IMG/VR virus record: IMGVR_UViG_3300021963_000023
Location: 186,001-250,000 of that record
Direction: 5' to 3' (one strand)
From: a virus
Length of the DNA stretch: 64,000 nucleotides
The position numbers and the translations under genes were made by a program. This document shows, piece by piece, positions 25,516 through 34,191 of this stretch. The notes under the pieces are model-generated. The model was given only the letters and a program-made list of their open reading frames with translations. It was not told the origin of the DNA and ran no database searches. Every line of letters begins with the position of its first letter. Position 1 is the first letter of the stretch.

Positions 25516-26102
25516 TGCCAATTTATTTAGGAGGAGCAACATATAGTAACAATACAATCGCTGGTGCCAGTGGTGCGCTAGCGTTGACCGGTAATTTGGT
25601 TCAACCATCACCTTCGGCCTATTCAACAACTATTGGTGTTCAACCAGCATTTAATGCAAATGGTAGTGGAGCTTGGATTTATCCATCTGCATTTGGTGGT
25701 GGAAATGCTTGGAGAGAATTGGGTAGTCCAATTGGCTGGGGTGTAACGCAACAAGGTGCAGGATCTTATGGTTTTAGTACGTCTACTGGTAGATATACGG
25801 CACCCGTTGCGGGAAAGTATTATTTTCATTCCTCAACATATTATAATATTGATAGTAATAGTACATCAGGGTATATTCATTATCAATTAGCAATAAATGG
25901 TAATGTAACTTGGAACAATAGTAGAACCCCATATAATATTTATGGTCATGGAGAATTAGCGAATCACTCAGATGGTATAAACGTATCGGCAATAATGAGT
26001 TTAGGTGTTGGCGATTACGCTAGTGTGATTCCATATTGGGGTGGTACGATTGGTAGACTTTATGGTAGTTATACATTATTCTGTGGATATTTAATAGGTT
26101 AA
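25515..26102 (+). CDS. C1q-like jelly-roll phage protein, copy 2 of 3
   Basis: 195 residues. The C-terminal half carries the same jelly-roll pattern as its paralogs: TSTGRYTAPVAGKYYFHSST, GYIHYQLAINGN, and SLGVGDYASVIPYWGG near the end. The N-terminal ~85 residues (MPIYLGGATYSNNTIAGASG) resemble copy 3 more than copy 1. It shares with copy 3 the stretch INIYGHG-type (PYNIYGHGELANHSDGI). The gene starts one base inside the preceding stop and is followed 3 bases later by copy 3. Likely receptor-binding tip protein. Confidence 0.7.
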   Translation: MPIYLGGATYSNNTIAGASGALALTGNLVQPSPSAYSTTIGVQPAFNANGSGAWIYPSAFGGGNAWRELGSPIGWGVTQQGAGSYGFSTSTGRYTAPVAGKYYFHSSTYYNIDSNSTSGYIHYQLAINGNVTWNNSRTPYNIYGHGELANHSDGINVSAIMSLGVGDYASVIPYWGGTIGRLYGSYTLFCGYLIG

Positions 26103-26105
26103 GTT

Positions 26106-26690
26106 ATGGCAATATACGTAGGAGATACAACATATTCTGAATCAACAATAAATCAAAACTCTGGTGCGTTTGATACGGGAGTATCCTTGAATGGTAATTT
26201 AAGTGTTGGTACAAATTTACGGGCATCAGGACAACCATCTTTTAATGCCTCTGGAACTGTGGCTACTTGGATGTACTCCGCAAATTTTGGAGGAACTGGA
26301 TGGAGAGAAGTTGGTAGTCAAATGGGTTATACTTCAACGCAAGTTGGTTCCGGTTTTAGTAATTCAACAGGTAGATTCACCGCACCATTAGCTGGTCATT
26401 ATTATTTTTACGCACAAGCATATTATTACAATGACAACAATTCAACATCTGGATATATCCATTTTGGATTCGGTAAAAATGGTGTAGACTCTTGGAATGA
26501 AGGATATACCCCATTAAACATATATGGTCACGGTGCCGTTGCGAATCACGTAGATGGTATTCATACACACGGTATTATTTATTTAGGTATAGGTGACTAT
26601 GTTAGTGTTAGACCATATTTTGGTGGGGGTGTTGGTAGATTCTACTCAGATTACTTTTTATTTACGGGAATGTTTTTAGGTGCTATGTAA
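26106..26690 (+). CDS. C1q-like jelly-roll phage protein, copy 3 of 3
   Basis: 194 residues with NSTGRFTAPLAGHYYFYAQA, GYIHFGFGKNGVDSW and YLGIGDYVSVRPYFGGG in the C1q/TNF-type order. It has additional His residues (GIHTHGI) not present in copies 1 and 2, so the binding surface probably differs. It is the last gene of the first fibre block. A sigma-70-like promoter for the glycosyltransferase genes begins right at its stop codon. Confidence 0.7.
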   Translation: MAIYVGDTTYSESTINQNSGAFDTGVSLNGNLSVGTNLRASGQPSFNASGTVATWMYSANFGGTGWREVGSQMGYTSTQVGSGFSNSTGRFTAPLAGHYYFYAQAYYYNDNNSTSGYIHFGFGKNGVDSWNEGYTPLNIYGHGAVANHVDGIHTHGIIYLGIGDYVSVRPYFGGGVGRFYSDYFLFTGMFLGAM

Positions 26691-26719
26691 TTTACATTCT
26701 AATAAAAATTATATATATT
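26691..26719 (+). promoter_or_regulatory. Sigma-70-like promoter TTTACA-N17-TATATT
   Basis: TTTACA (26691-26696), a 17-base spacer and TATATT (26714-26719) lie immediately after the last adhesin gene. The ATG at 26726 follows the -10 by only 6 bases, so the transcript would be leaderless or nearly so. The same -10 hexamer and spacing occur at 40485, 56510, 60753 and 62804. Confidence 0.55.
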
Positions 26720-26725
26720 TTACCT

Positions 26726-27460
26726 ATGAATAACATAGGATTTGGAATATTTTGTTTTGGTGAAGACTATTATTATCGAGGAACCAAAGAAAAAATTAAA
26801 CAACTATTAAATGCTGAATTATCTGTTTACGTATTAACAGACAAACCTGAAGAATTTATAGAATACCCACAAGTACATGTTATCCAATACAATAGACACT
26901 TAAAGTCATATTCAGATAAGATGATATTACCAAAATACATCTTAAAAAATCATGATATTTGCATTTTACTTGATGCGGACACACACGTCACAGATTATTC
27001 ATTTTTAGAATTATTAAAAACATATAGTTTTAATAAAGGTGTATCATATATTGATACTTTATTGAATCATAGTGCAAAAAAAGGTATTGTAAAAGATTTG
27101 GTTAATCAAACCAATCCCGAATGGAAAACATATGTTGAATACGCATCTAAACTATATCCACCATTCTTTAATTTTGAAACAATGTGGGAATACTTCTTAG
27201 TTATTAATAAAGATGGATTTGATGTGAATTCATTTTACTATTATTATGAGAAATTACAAGTGGTAAAAGAATTTTCAGACTTACCTTTGAAAAAAGAAAT
27301 AAGTGGTGCGGGTGAAGGTATATCAATACAAATAAGTTGCAAATCTGCTAATATAGAAATACAAAGAGATCTCGTATTGTATGGTTTACTAGAAGGTAAG
27401 ATGATAAGTATAAGTAGAATACACACACCACGACATTTGTGGCCAAATTGGATGAAATGA
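26726..27460 (+). CDS. GT-A-type glycosyltransferase
   Basis: 244 residues, cytoplasmic. It starts NNIGFGIFCFGEDYYYRGT and contains LLDADTHV (D83, D85), a DxD motif that holds the metal and nucleotide-sugar phosphate in GT-A glycosyltransferases. Hydrophobic strands before it (ELSVYVLTDK) fit the Rossmann-like half. I cannot name donor, acceptor or GT family; the general plan resembles LgtC-like or GT6-type transferases. It is the first gene of the modification island, directly behind a promoter, and overlaps the next gene by 4 bases (ATGA). It is likely to glycosylate a virion or host-surface component (inference). Confidence 0.7.
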   Translation: MNNIGFGIFCFGEDYYYRGTKEKIKQLLNAELSVYVLTDKPEEFIEYPQVHVIQYNRHLKSYSDKMILPKYILKNHDICILLDADTHVTDYSFLELLKTYSFNKGVSYIDTLLNHSAKKGIVKDLVNQTNPEWKTYVEYASKLYPPFFNFETMWEYFLVINKDGFDVNSFYYYYEKLQVVKEFSDLPLKKEISGAGEGISIQISCKSANIEIQRDLVLYGLLEGKMISISRIHTPRHLWPNWMK

Positions 27461-28188
27461 TAACAAATAACGATTACATAAAAAACAATATTACCAACAA
27501 CGGTGATCAACCAGTACCATATAGATGGACACATGGGGCTACCGATTTACATATGGGTGATGGTATTATTGTATATTCTATGATTCAACACATGAGAGCC
27601 AAAAATTGTGTATGTATTGGTTCTGGTGGTGGATTTATACCTAGAATAATGACACAGGCTAGAATCGACTTATATCACGCTAATATCTTTGAGGGTGATG
27701 ATAACCATAGTTGGGGTGATATTGGAGCTACATATGTTGTTGATGCATGTAATGGTATTGGAGGACCAAATGATTTAGATGATAAAAATTCCTTTTATAG
27801 AAAAAATTTTAATCCTAGGTTTATTAAAGAAACCTCGGAAGCTGCGTTTTATAATTTCTTTATTAGACAAGATATTAAAATAGATTTATTATTTATCGAC
27901 GGCGATCATTCATACGAGGGTGTTAAGAAGGATTTTGATCTTTATTCTCAAATATTATCACCCAAAGGTGTTATCATCTTACATGATACGGACGATGAAT
28001 ATGAAGAAACATTAATTGTTTCCGAAGACTCAAAAAAAGATCACCATAGATTTGATGGCCCAAGCAAACTGGTTAAAGAACTCCAAAAAAATTCTGACTG
28101 GAACTTGATTAATTTACATAATTTCCGTATATTAATGGATAAACCATCATCTAGTGGTATAACCATTATTAATAGGAAATATGATTAG
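27457..28188 (+). CDS. Class I SAM-dependent methyltransferase-like protein
   Basis: 243 residues from the ATG at 27457, chosen because it overlaps the upstream TGA in an ATGA junction; an in-frame GTG at 27439 would add six residues. Glycine-rich CIGSGGGF (residues ~53-60) fits the SAM-binding loop. LLFIDGDHSYEGVKKDF (~144-160), then GVIILHDTD, is the signature of the Methyltransf_24 / CmcI-like family, which modify sugars and small molecules. The first 45 residues (PYRWTHGATDLHMGDGI) are unusual for that family. Its place among glycosyltransferases suggests O-methylation of a glycan. The gene overlaps the next by 8 bases. Confidence 0.7.
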   Translation: MITNNDYIKNNITNNGDQPVPYRWTHGATDLHMGDGIIVYSMIQHMRAKNCVCIGSGGGFIPRIMTQARIDLYHANIFEGDDNHSWGDIGATYVVDACNGIGGPNDLDDKNSFYRKNFNPRFIKETSEAAFYNFFIRQDIKIDLLFIDGDHSYEGVKKDFDLYSQILSPKGVIILHDTDDEYEETLIVSEDSKKDHHRFDGPSKLVKELQKNSDWNLINLHNFRILMDKPSSSGITIINRKYD

Positions 28189-28963
28189 GCTTTTAACAGT
28201 TATTGCTGACGGAATTGAATTACTTCCACACTTCATAAAACACTATCGACAATATGTTGATGAAATCAATATTGCTGTTTATGAAACAGATGCACATCCA
28301 TTATTAGGTAATGAAATATCACAACTCATTGGAAATGAGGAGAATGTTAAGATAGTAAAGGTCATTAAAAACAAAACATATGATGTTGATAAGGCCACTC
28401 TATTATATAATTTTATAAAGTCACAAAAGCCAAATGATTGGTGGGTTATTGCTAACATTAATGAATTTCATTTATATCCACACGACAATCTCCGTTATAT
28501 GATTGATAATTGTGAAGAGAATGGTTATCAATTAGTTAGAGGTGGTGTAATAGATAGAATTTCCACAGATAGTCAATACTCACAAATTATTGAAGATCAA
28601 TTAATATTTGATCAATACCCAACAATGGGTTTTTTTGCACACCCGATGAATAAAAAAAACCCTAACAGAGTCTGCGTGATGAAAGGTCATATCGAATTAA
28701 CTCCTGGTCAACACTATGCCAAAATAGATGGTGAAACAACATGGAAGTGGCAAGGATGGGAACATCCATTAATAGCTAAAACATACACAGTTCAAGTACA
28801 TGATTTCAAGTTAGATTCTAAAACTACAGACCAATTAAGAAAAAATAAATTTAAAATAGATTTAAATAACCCAGATTTTATGATTCAGGGTAATGGAGAA
28901 ATACCTAAACATCGGGTTTATAGAAAATGGGATAAACTAATAAAAAAAATAACATCAATATGA
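28181..28963 (+). CDS. Glycosyltransferase-2/92-like protein lacking its DxD motif
   Basis: 260 residues. It is clearly paralogous to the protein at 31985: matching LPHFIKHY, then KPNDWWVIANINEFHLYP against PNEWWIVSDDDELQVYP, and TPGQHYAKIDG against TSGQHYADFG. In the paralog S-DDDE is a metal-binding DxD. Here the same position reads N92-I-N94-E95, so two of the acidic residues have become Asn. The rest of the fold is conserved, including the late HDFKLD stretch. The protein may use a different metal arrangement, bind sugar without catalysis, or act as a partner of the active copy. It overlaps the next gene by 4 bases. Confidence 0.65.
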   Translation: MIRLLTVIADGIELLPHFIKHYRQYVDEINIAVYETDAHPLLGNEISQLIGNEENVKIVKVIKNKTYDVDKATLLYNFIKSQKPNDWWVIANINEFHLYPHDNLRYMIDNCEENGYQLVRGGVIDRISTDSQYSQIIEDQLIFDQYPTMGFFAHPMNKKNPNRVCVMKGHIELTPGQHYAKIDGETTWKWQGWEHPLIAKTYTVQVHDFKLDSKTTDQLRKNKFKIDLNNPDFMIQGNGEIPKHRVYRKWDKLIKKITSI

Positions 28964-29166
28964 GTACTAAAGCAGAAAAAGAACAAGAAGAATTGCTTTT
29001 GGAACAACGCAAAGTAAAAGCATTAGAAAAAATTGCAAATTCAATGGATGCCTTAACCGTTTGGTTTGAGGAGGTTGATAAACAAGAATGGAGTGATAGA
29101 ATTCAACATTACTTGGCTGAATGGCACAAATCAATACAACCTAAAGATCCAACAATAAATGGGTAA
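28960..29166 (+). CDS. Small coiled-coil protein
   Basis: 68 residues with a highly charged helical first half (KAEKEQEELLLEQRKVKALE) and a Trp-containing second half (ALTVWFEEVDKQEWSD). There is no membrane segment or known motif. It overlaps both neighbours by 4 and 8 bases, so it is translationally coupled within the glycosyltransferase operon. It could be a small subunit or adaptor for one of the transferases; this is a guess from position. Confidence 0.6.
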   Translation: MSTKAEKEQEELLLEQRKVKALEKIANSMDALTVWFEEVDKQEWSDRIQHYLAEWHKSIQPKDPTING

Positions 29167-30586
29167 ACATAAATTAGGTATCATTGTTCCGTATCGAAAT
29201 AGAGCAAATCAACTTGGTCTTTTTAAAAGAAGTATGTCACATTTTTTAAAAAAAGAACACATTGATCATGAGATCTTTATTATCGAACAAGATGGTGCAA
29301 AATTATTTAATAGAGGTATGATATTAAACATTGGTTTTAACTATGCGGTAAAGCGTGGTTGTGACTATGTTGCTTTTCATGATATTGACATGTTACCACT
29401 ATATGTAGATTATTCATATTCAGACGTTCCACTTCATTTAGCTACAGACTTCGAATTTGAAAAAGGGGAAAAAGAAAGAGAAATTTTTGAAGAATATTTT
29501 GGGGGTGTAACATTATTCCCGGTTGAAGCATTTAAAAAAATTAATGGTTACTCTAACAAATATTGGGGATGGGGTTATGAAGATACCGATTTATTATTAA
29601 GATGTAGAATTAATGATATTGAATTAAATACCCTAAAAATAAAGAACATGGGTAAAAACGGGAAGGCGTTAAAATTCAATGGAGTAAACACCTATGTTGA
29701 ATGTGAAAACACGATTGATTTAAATAATGATGCAACATTTTTTATTTCCTTTTGCCCAGAAAATATGATATTTGATCATAAAAAAGATAGTGATGAGTTT
29801 ACTGTCTTTAGCATACCTGGATGGGATTTTGCAATATCCTATAATTCTTTTTGTAGATATAATTTTTGTGCATTTGATAGTAAACATACTCCACATTTTG
29901 TTAATTCAGAAATTAAAACCAACTATAAAACAAACATGGTTGTTGTTTTTAATAGAGATGAAAAATTTATCAAGGTGTATCAAGACGGTGAGTTAATTGG
30001 AAAAACAGAATGTTTTAAAAGACTTTTATATTATAAAAAAGAACCAAAATTTTATCTAGGCGCCGGAAAGCCAGAAAGGGAAAAGATACCAAATCACTTT
30101 AAAGGAACAATAGATAGTTTCGCCTACTTCGATAAGATGTTGTCAGAAGAAGAAATTAAAGAAATATCTAATAATGAAACATTTTACTTGAATGAATCTT
30201 TTGGGGAATATAAATCTAAAAACGATCTTAAAATTTATTACGATGGTGATTTTATTGAAAATTATCAGTTAGTTGATTTAAGTAATAATGGTGTAAAAGG
30301 TAAAATATTTAATTGTGAAATAATAAAACAAAACTATCCAGAATATACCGAATTAAAAGTTCCGCATAGAAGAAGATCAAAATTTAAATCAATTAAACAT
30401 GAGGAAAATGGATTTCTGGGAAATAGATGGAAAGATGATAATACCAGATGGAATCAATTAAGATTTCATAATGAGGTTTCTTTAAATAATAATTTAATGA
30501 TTGATGATGGGGTATCAAGTGTGGAATTTGTTCAACACGCATTCATTAAAGACAATAATACGTATCAAGCAATAGTTGGAATATGA
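29159..30586 (+). CDS. GT7 (beta-1,4-galactosyltransferase-like) enzyme fused to a LamG-like domain
   Basis: 475 residues. Residues 1-155 carry the galactosyltransferase motif series in order: PYRNR (11-15), FNRG (50-53), HDIDMLP (74-80, metal-binding DxD), FGGV (114-117) and WGWGYEDTD (136-144). Animal beta-4-GalT enzymes use the same order. Residues ~165-350 look like a concanavalin/LamG-type beta sandwich (FNGVNTYVECENTIDLNND, later FYLGAGKPEREKIPNHFKG), common in carbohydrate-binding proteins. A final ~90 residues have no assignment. No signal peptide is visible, so it acts in the cytoplasm. A second copy of the same architecture follows directly, overlapping by 4 bases. Donor is probably UDP-hexose (family knowledge). 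Confidence 0.8.
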   Translation: MGKHKLGIIVPYRNRANQLGLFKRSMSHFLKKEHIDHEIFIIEQDGAKLFNRGMILNIGFNYAVKRGCDYVAFHDIDMLPLYVDYSYSDVPLHLATDFEFEKGEKEREIFEEYFGGVTLFPVEAFKKINGYSNKYWGWGYEDTDLLLRCRINDIELNTLKIKNMGKNGKALKFNGVNTYVECENTIDLNNDATFFISFCPENMIFDHKKDSDEFTVFSIPGWDFAISYNSFCRYNFCAFDSKHTPHFVNSEIKTNYKTNMVVVFNRDEKFIKVYQDGELIGKTECFKRLLYYKKEPKFYLGAGKPEREKIPNHFKGTIDSFAYFDKMLSEEEIKEISNNETFYLNESFGEYKSKNDLKIYYDGDFIENYQLVDLSNNGVKGKIFNCEIIKQNYPEYTELKVPHRRRSKFKSIKHEENGFLGNRWKDDNTRWNQLRFHNEVSLNNNLMIDDGVSSVEFVQHAFIKDNNTYQAIVGI

Positions 30587-31992
30587 GTCATAAATTAGGT
30601 ATATGTATACCATATAGAAACAGAAAGGATCACATTGAAAGGTTAATACCTCATTTAACAAAACATTTAAATGAAAAAGGTATTGAACACGCATTTTATG
30701 TTGGGCATCAAATAGATGATAAACTTTTTAATCGAGGTGCAATGAAAAATATTGCAGCTCATTACGCATTTGAAGATGGTTGTGATTATGTGGCTTGGCA
30801 TGATGTCGATATGCTTGGGCACGAGGAATCTGATTATTCATATTCAGATGATACACCGATTCATATCTCAACAAAGTTATCAAAATACAACTATACCTTA
30901 GGTTATGATCAATACTTTGGTGGTGTGGTATTATTCACAAAAGAACAAGCATATAAAACTAACGGTTATTCAAATGAGTATTGGGATTGGGGTCAAGAAG
31001 ATGATGATTTATTTTGGAGATGTCATTTTGAAGGGATGACAACTGGTAGGGTTATAGACACTGAAAAAAACAAACTCATTGCAAATTTCAATGGTGATGA
31101 TTCTGCGATTTATATACCAACTAATCGTGAGATCAGTTCGTGCTTACACAATGATCATACAATAACATTAACCTTTAACGCTGAACAACAAGATGATAAA
31201 GTTCCCATTTTTAGAGTTGGTGATAAGAATAAAAAATTCATAGAATATCCAATATTAAGAAAAGACGGTAGTTGGACCTGGGGAGTTTCATTTAACAATT
31301 CTAGAGCAGTTACTATGTCGTTATTTGATAGAGATGGTTTAAATCATTATAACTGGGCTAAAAGATTTGAGGGTATGTGGACAAAGGTTACTTTTAGTTA
31401 TAGTAGTGAAGAAAAGAATGCATATTTTTATATTAATGATGAGTTGATTTCACAAATAAGTGGTATAAAACAAAACGCACCATTTCTTGTAAAGAATGAT
31501 CTTAAAACACACGATTCAATAAAGCCGTTTTTACTAGGATTTTGTTCACATGTAAACACCAGATTTAAAGGTAAAATATCTGATTTTAAAATTTATAATA
31601 AGTATTTTAGTGATATAAATCTAATATCACAAAATAAAGAAAATATGGTATTGGAAATGGATCTAACAAGTGATGGTATAATTAAACAAAACATAAACTT
31701 AACTAACGAAGACATTGAGATCTTTGAAAATGTTGTACCCTTTAGAAGAGAGGGTAGGTTTTATTGTTTACCACATGTTGATGAAGGATTTATTCATGGT
31801 AACTGGGCCAAAGGTGAAACAACAGCAAAAAATGAAAAACGCTTTGTTACAGAAATGCAACAAGGTAAATTAAACTATAAAGAAGACGGATTAAATAAAA
31901 TATTAGAAGTGTTAGAAATTGATAATGTTGATGAGACACTATACCCTAATACTAAATTTATAAATGTTAAAATGATTACCAACTATGCTTAA
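30583..31992 (+). CDS. GT7-like glycosyltransferase fused to a LamG-like domain, second copy
   Basis: 469 residues, same plan as its upstream neighbour: YRNR (11-14), FNRG (49-52), HDVDM (73-77), FGGV (112-115) and WDWGQEDDD (134-142, replacing WGWGYEDTD). Beyond residue 160 a LamG-like region follows (LIANFNGDDSAIYIPTNR, then FLLGFCSHVNTRFKGKISDF). The changed WDWGQ motif sits next to the acceptor-site Glu-Asp of the family and may alter acceptor choice. The two copies share architecture but modest identity, so the duplication is not recent. It overlaps the next gene by 8 bases. Confidence 0.8.
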   Translation: MSHKLGICIPYRNRKDHIERLIPHLTKHLNEKGIEHAFYVGHQIDDKLFNRGAMKNIAAHYAFEDGCDYVAWHDVDMLGHEESDYSYSDDTPIHISTKLSKYNYTLGYDQYFGGVVLFTKEQAYKTNGYSNEYWDWGQEDDDLFWRCHFEGMTTGRVIDTEKNKLIANFNGDDSAIYIPTNREISSCLHNDHTITLTFNAEQQDDKVPIFRVGDKNKKFIEYPILRKDGSWTWGVSFNNSRAVTMSLFDRDGLNHYNWAKRFEGMWTKVTFSYSSEEKNAYFYINDELISQISGIKQNAPFLVKNDLKTHDSIKPFLLGFCSHVNTRFKGKISDFKIYNKYFSDINLISQNKENMVLEMDLTSDGIIKQNINLTNEDIEIFENVVPFRREGRFYCLPHVDEGFIHGNWAKGETTAKNEKRFVTEMQQGKLNYKEDGLNKILEVLEIDNVDETLYPNTKFINVKMITNYA

Positions 31993-32824
31993 CCTCGTAA
32001 CAGTAGTTGGAAGAAACACTCACATATTACCTCATATGCTAAAACACTATGAAGGTATGGTAGATAAGATATATGTTGGTGTTTATAGACAACACGAAAA
32101 CGATGGTATCTTAGAAGAAGTTAGAAATCTTGGTATTGAACCATTTATAGTTGTTACTGAACCAAAGTATAATTGGAATAAGGTAACTGAAATGTATAAT
32201 ACCATTAAGCGTACCAAACCTAATGAATGGTGGATCGTTTCAGATGATGATGAGTTACAAGTATACCCATATGATATCAGAGATATCATTAAAGAATGTG
32301 AAGAAAATAATTTTACATTTGTAACCGGTGGATTTTTAGATAGATTAGGGGAAGGTGGAACATTTCCTATTGTTGAAAGAGATAGTGATATACATAAGCT
32401 ATTCCCATATGCTGGATTTTTCAGATACCCAATGTCAAATGCGTGCCCGAATAAAGTCACACTAATGCTTGGTTCTCAAGATGTTACATCTGGCCAACAT
32501 TATGCTGATTTTGGTAATAATAAGAATAGTTGGGGTAGATGGCATAGAAAAAGAATGCCAATTGATATTGTTTTCACACAAGTACATCACTTTAAATGGG
32601 ATTCTACATGCAATACCAGAATTAAGGAGGTTGCGGATACTAGAATTGATTATACTTGGTTCTGGGAGTATGAAAAATTATATGAAGAGTTAGAAAAGAA
32701 CAAGTGGATTGTAGATATTAATAAACCTGAGTTTTTATTTGAAAAACTAGATAATTTTTCGTATATTAACTTTAATGACTATTCAAAATGGGATGTCTTA
32801 AGAGATAAAATTGTAACAATTTAG
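31985..32824 (+). CDS. Glycosyltransferase-2/92-like protein with intact DxD
   Basis: 279 residues. It starts MLNLVTVVGRNTHILPHMLKH, then RTKPNEWWIVSDDDELQVYP (D87-D88-D89, metal site) and conserved late motifs TSGQHYADFG and FTQVHHFKWDS. The plan fits family-92 or Glyco_tranf_2_4-like transferases that act on surface glycans. It is the intact paralog of the gene at 28181, which lost these Asp residues. No signal or membrane segment is visible. It ends the glycosyltransferase series; the radical SAM series starts 3 bases later, probably in the same transcript. Confidence 0.72.
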   Translation: MLNLVTVVGRNTHILPHMLKHYEGMVDKIYVGVYRQHENDGILEEVRNLGIEPFIVVTEPKYNWNKVTEMYNTIKRTKPNEWWIVSDDDELQVYPYDIRDIIKECEENNFTFVTGGFLDRLGEGGTFPIVERDSDIHKLFPYAGFFRYPMSNACPNKVTLMLGSQDVTSGQHYADFGNNKNSWGRWHRKRMPIDIVFTQVHHFKWDSTCNTRIKEVADTRIDYTWFWEYEKLYEELEKNKWIVDINKPEFLFEKLDNFSYINFNDYSKWDVLRDKIVTI

Positions 32825-32827
32825 ATA

Positions 32828-34186
32828 ATGAGCAAAAAAACACCAGTTAGTGATACTTTCTGTATTTTACCATGGACGCATTTAATGATACAACCAAATG
32901 GTAATATACAACCTTGTTGCATGACCCCACATGATATGCCAATCGGTAACACCAAAGAAGATACCTTAGAGGAAGTGTGGAACGGATTTGTTATGAAGAA
33001 CATTCGTAAAAAAATGTTAAAGGGAGAAAAACCTATGCTTTGTAATAGATGTTACATGATGGAAGATAACGGTGCGGTTAGTCCTAGAGTTAACATGACT
33101 GAAAAGTTTGGTGCTGATGTTGATAAAATGATTGCAAACACAAATAGAGAAACTGGCCACAATAATGATTTTTCTTTAAAGTATTGGGACTTTAGATTCT
33201 CTAACATTTGTAATTTTAAATGCAGAATGTGTGGAACGTTTGCTAGTAGTAAATGGGCGGATGATGAAATGGCTATTCATGGTCAATCCAATAATGGGTT
33301 AATGAATTTTAGAAGTGAATCCAGAGAAGATATCATGAACTATGTGGATAAATTTATTGGTGATGTCCAAGAGATTTATTTTGCTGGCGGTGAACCACTG
33401 ATCATGGATGAACATTATATTATTTTAGAAAAGTTAATTGCTGCAGGTAGAACAGATGTAATTTTAAGATATAATACAAACTTTAGTCACATACAATTTA
33501 AAAAATGGGATTTAAATAAACTATGGGAACCATTTATTAATTGTGCTAAAAATCCAAAGGGTAGAGTGCAATTATTTGCGTCGTTAGATGCAGTTGGGCC
33601 TGTTGCAGAATTAGCTAGACATGGCACTGTTTGGGAAAACGTCTATAAAAATATTGAAACCGCGCTCAAGTTGGGTGTTGAGGTTTTTGTTTCCCCAACA
33701 ATTAGTATACTAAACGTCTTTCATGTTACTGATTTATTTGATGCGATTGTTAAATTAGGAATCAAACCTTCATATATTATCTTCAATAATTTTTTAACAG
33801 ATCCACAATGTTATGATATAAGAATCTTACCTGAAGATCTAAAAGAAGAATTAATGAATAAGCTAGAATCATATCACAAGAACTTACCAGAAGGTGCATA
33901 CAAAAACGCTATTGGTTCAGCAATCGGTGCCTGGGTTCATTTTCTTTATTCTGAAATTAATATAGATTTATTACAATTACAAATCAGTAGAAGAGAACTA
34001 CTAAGAGTTACAACAATATTAGATGTTAGAAGAAATGAAAACTTCTTAGATGTTAATCCACAATATAAAGATTGGTTTAAAGAGGTTAGAGCAACGGTTA
34101 AAAACTATGAGACTGAAGAATTTTTCTTTAGAGATAGAAGTTTACCTGACCCACCTAATGAAATACCTAAAACAATCGAAAACTAA
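32828..34186 (+). CDS. Twitch-domain radical SAM protein 1
   Basis: 452 residues. The N-terminal Cys set (C12 in FCILPW, C30-C31 in IQPCCMTP, C72 and C75 in CNRC) matches the twitch/SPASM-type auxiliary cluster found before the core in N-terminal-twitch radical SAM proteins. The core motif CNFKCRMC (128-135) is CX3CX2C, binding the SAM-cleaving 4Fe-4S cluster. AGGEPLI at ~186-192 is the GGE motif that contacts SAM. These enzymes generate a 5'-deoxyadenosyl radical; substrates of phage-encoded members are unknown. Five more radical SAM genes follow. Related core spacing in 37960 and 39258 suggests they are paralogs. Confidence 0.85.
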   Translation: MSKKTPVSDTFCILPWTHLMIQPNGNIQPCCMTPHDMPIGNTKEDTLEEVWNGFVMKNIRKKMLKGEKPMLCNRCYMMEDNGAVSPRVNMTEKFGADVDKMIANTNRETGHNNDFSLKYWDFRFSNICNFKCRMCGTFASSKWADDEMAIHGQSNNGLMNFRSESREDIMNYVDKFIGDVQEIYFAGGEPLIMDEHYIILEKLIAAGRTDVILRYNTNFSHIQFKKWDLNKLWEPFINCAKNPKGRVQLFASLDAVGPVAELARHGTVWENVYKNIETALKLGVEVFVSPTISILNVFHVTDLFDAIVKLGIKPSYIIFNNFLTDPQCYDIRILPEDLKEELMNKLESYHKNLPEGAYKNAIGSAIGAWVHFLYSEINIDLLQLQISRRELLRVTTILDVRRNENFLDVNPQYKDWFKEVRATVKNYETEEFFFRDRSLPDPPNEIPKTIEN

Positions 34187-34191
34187 AATTT

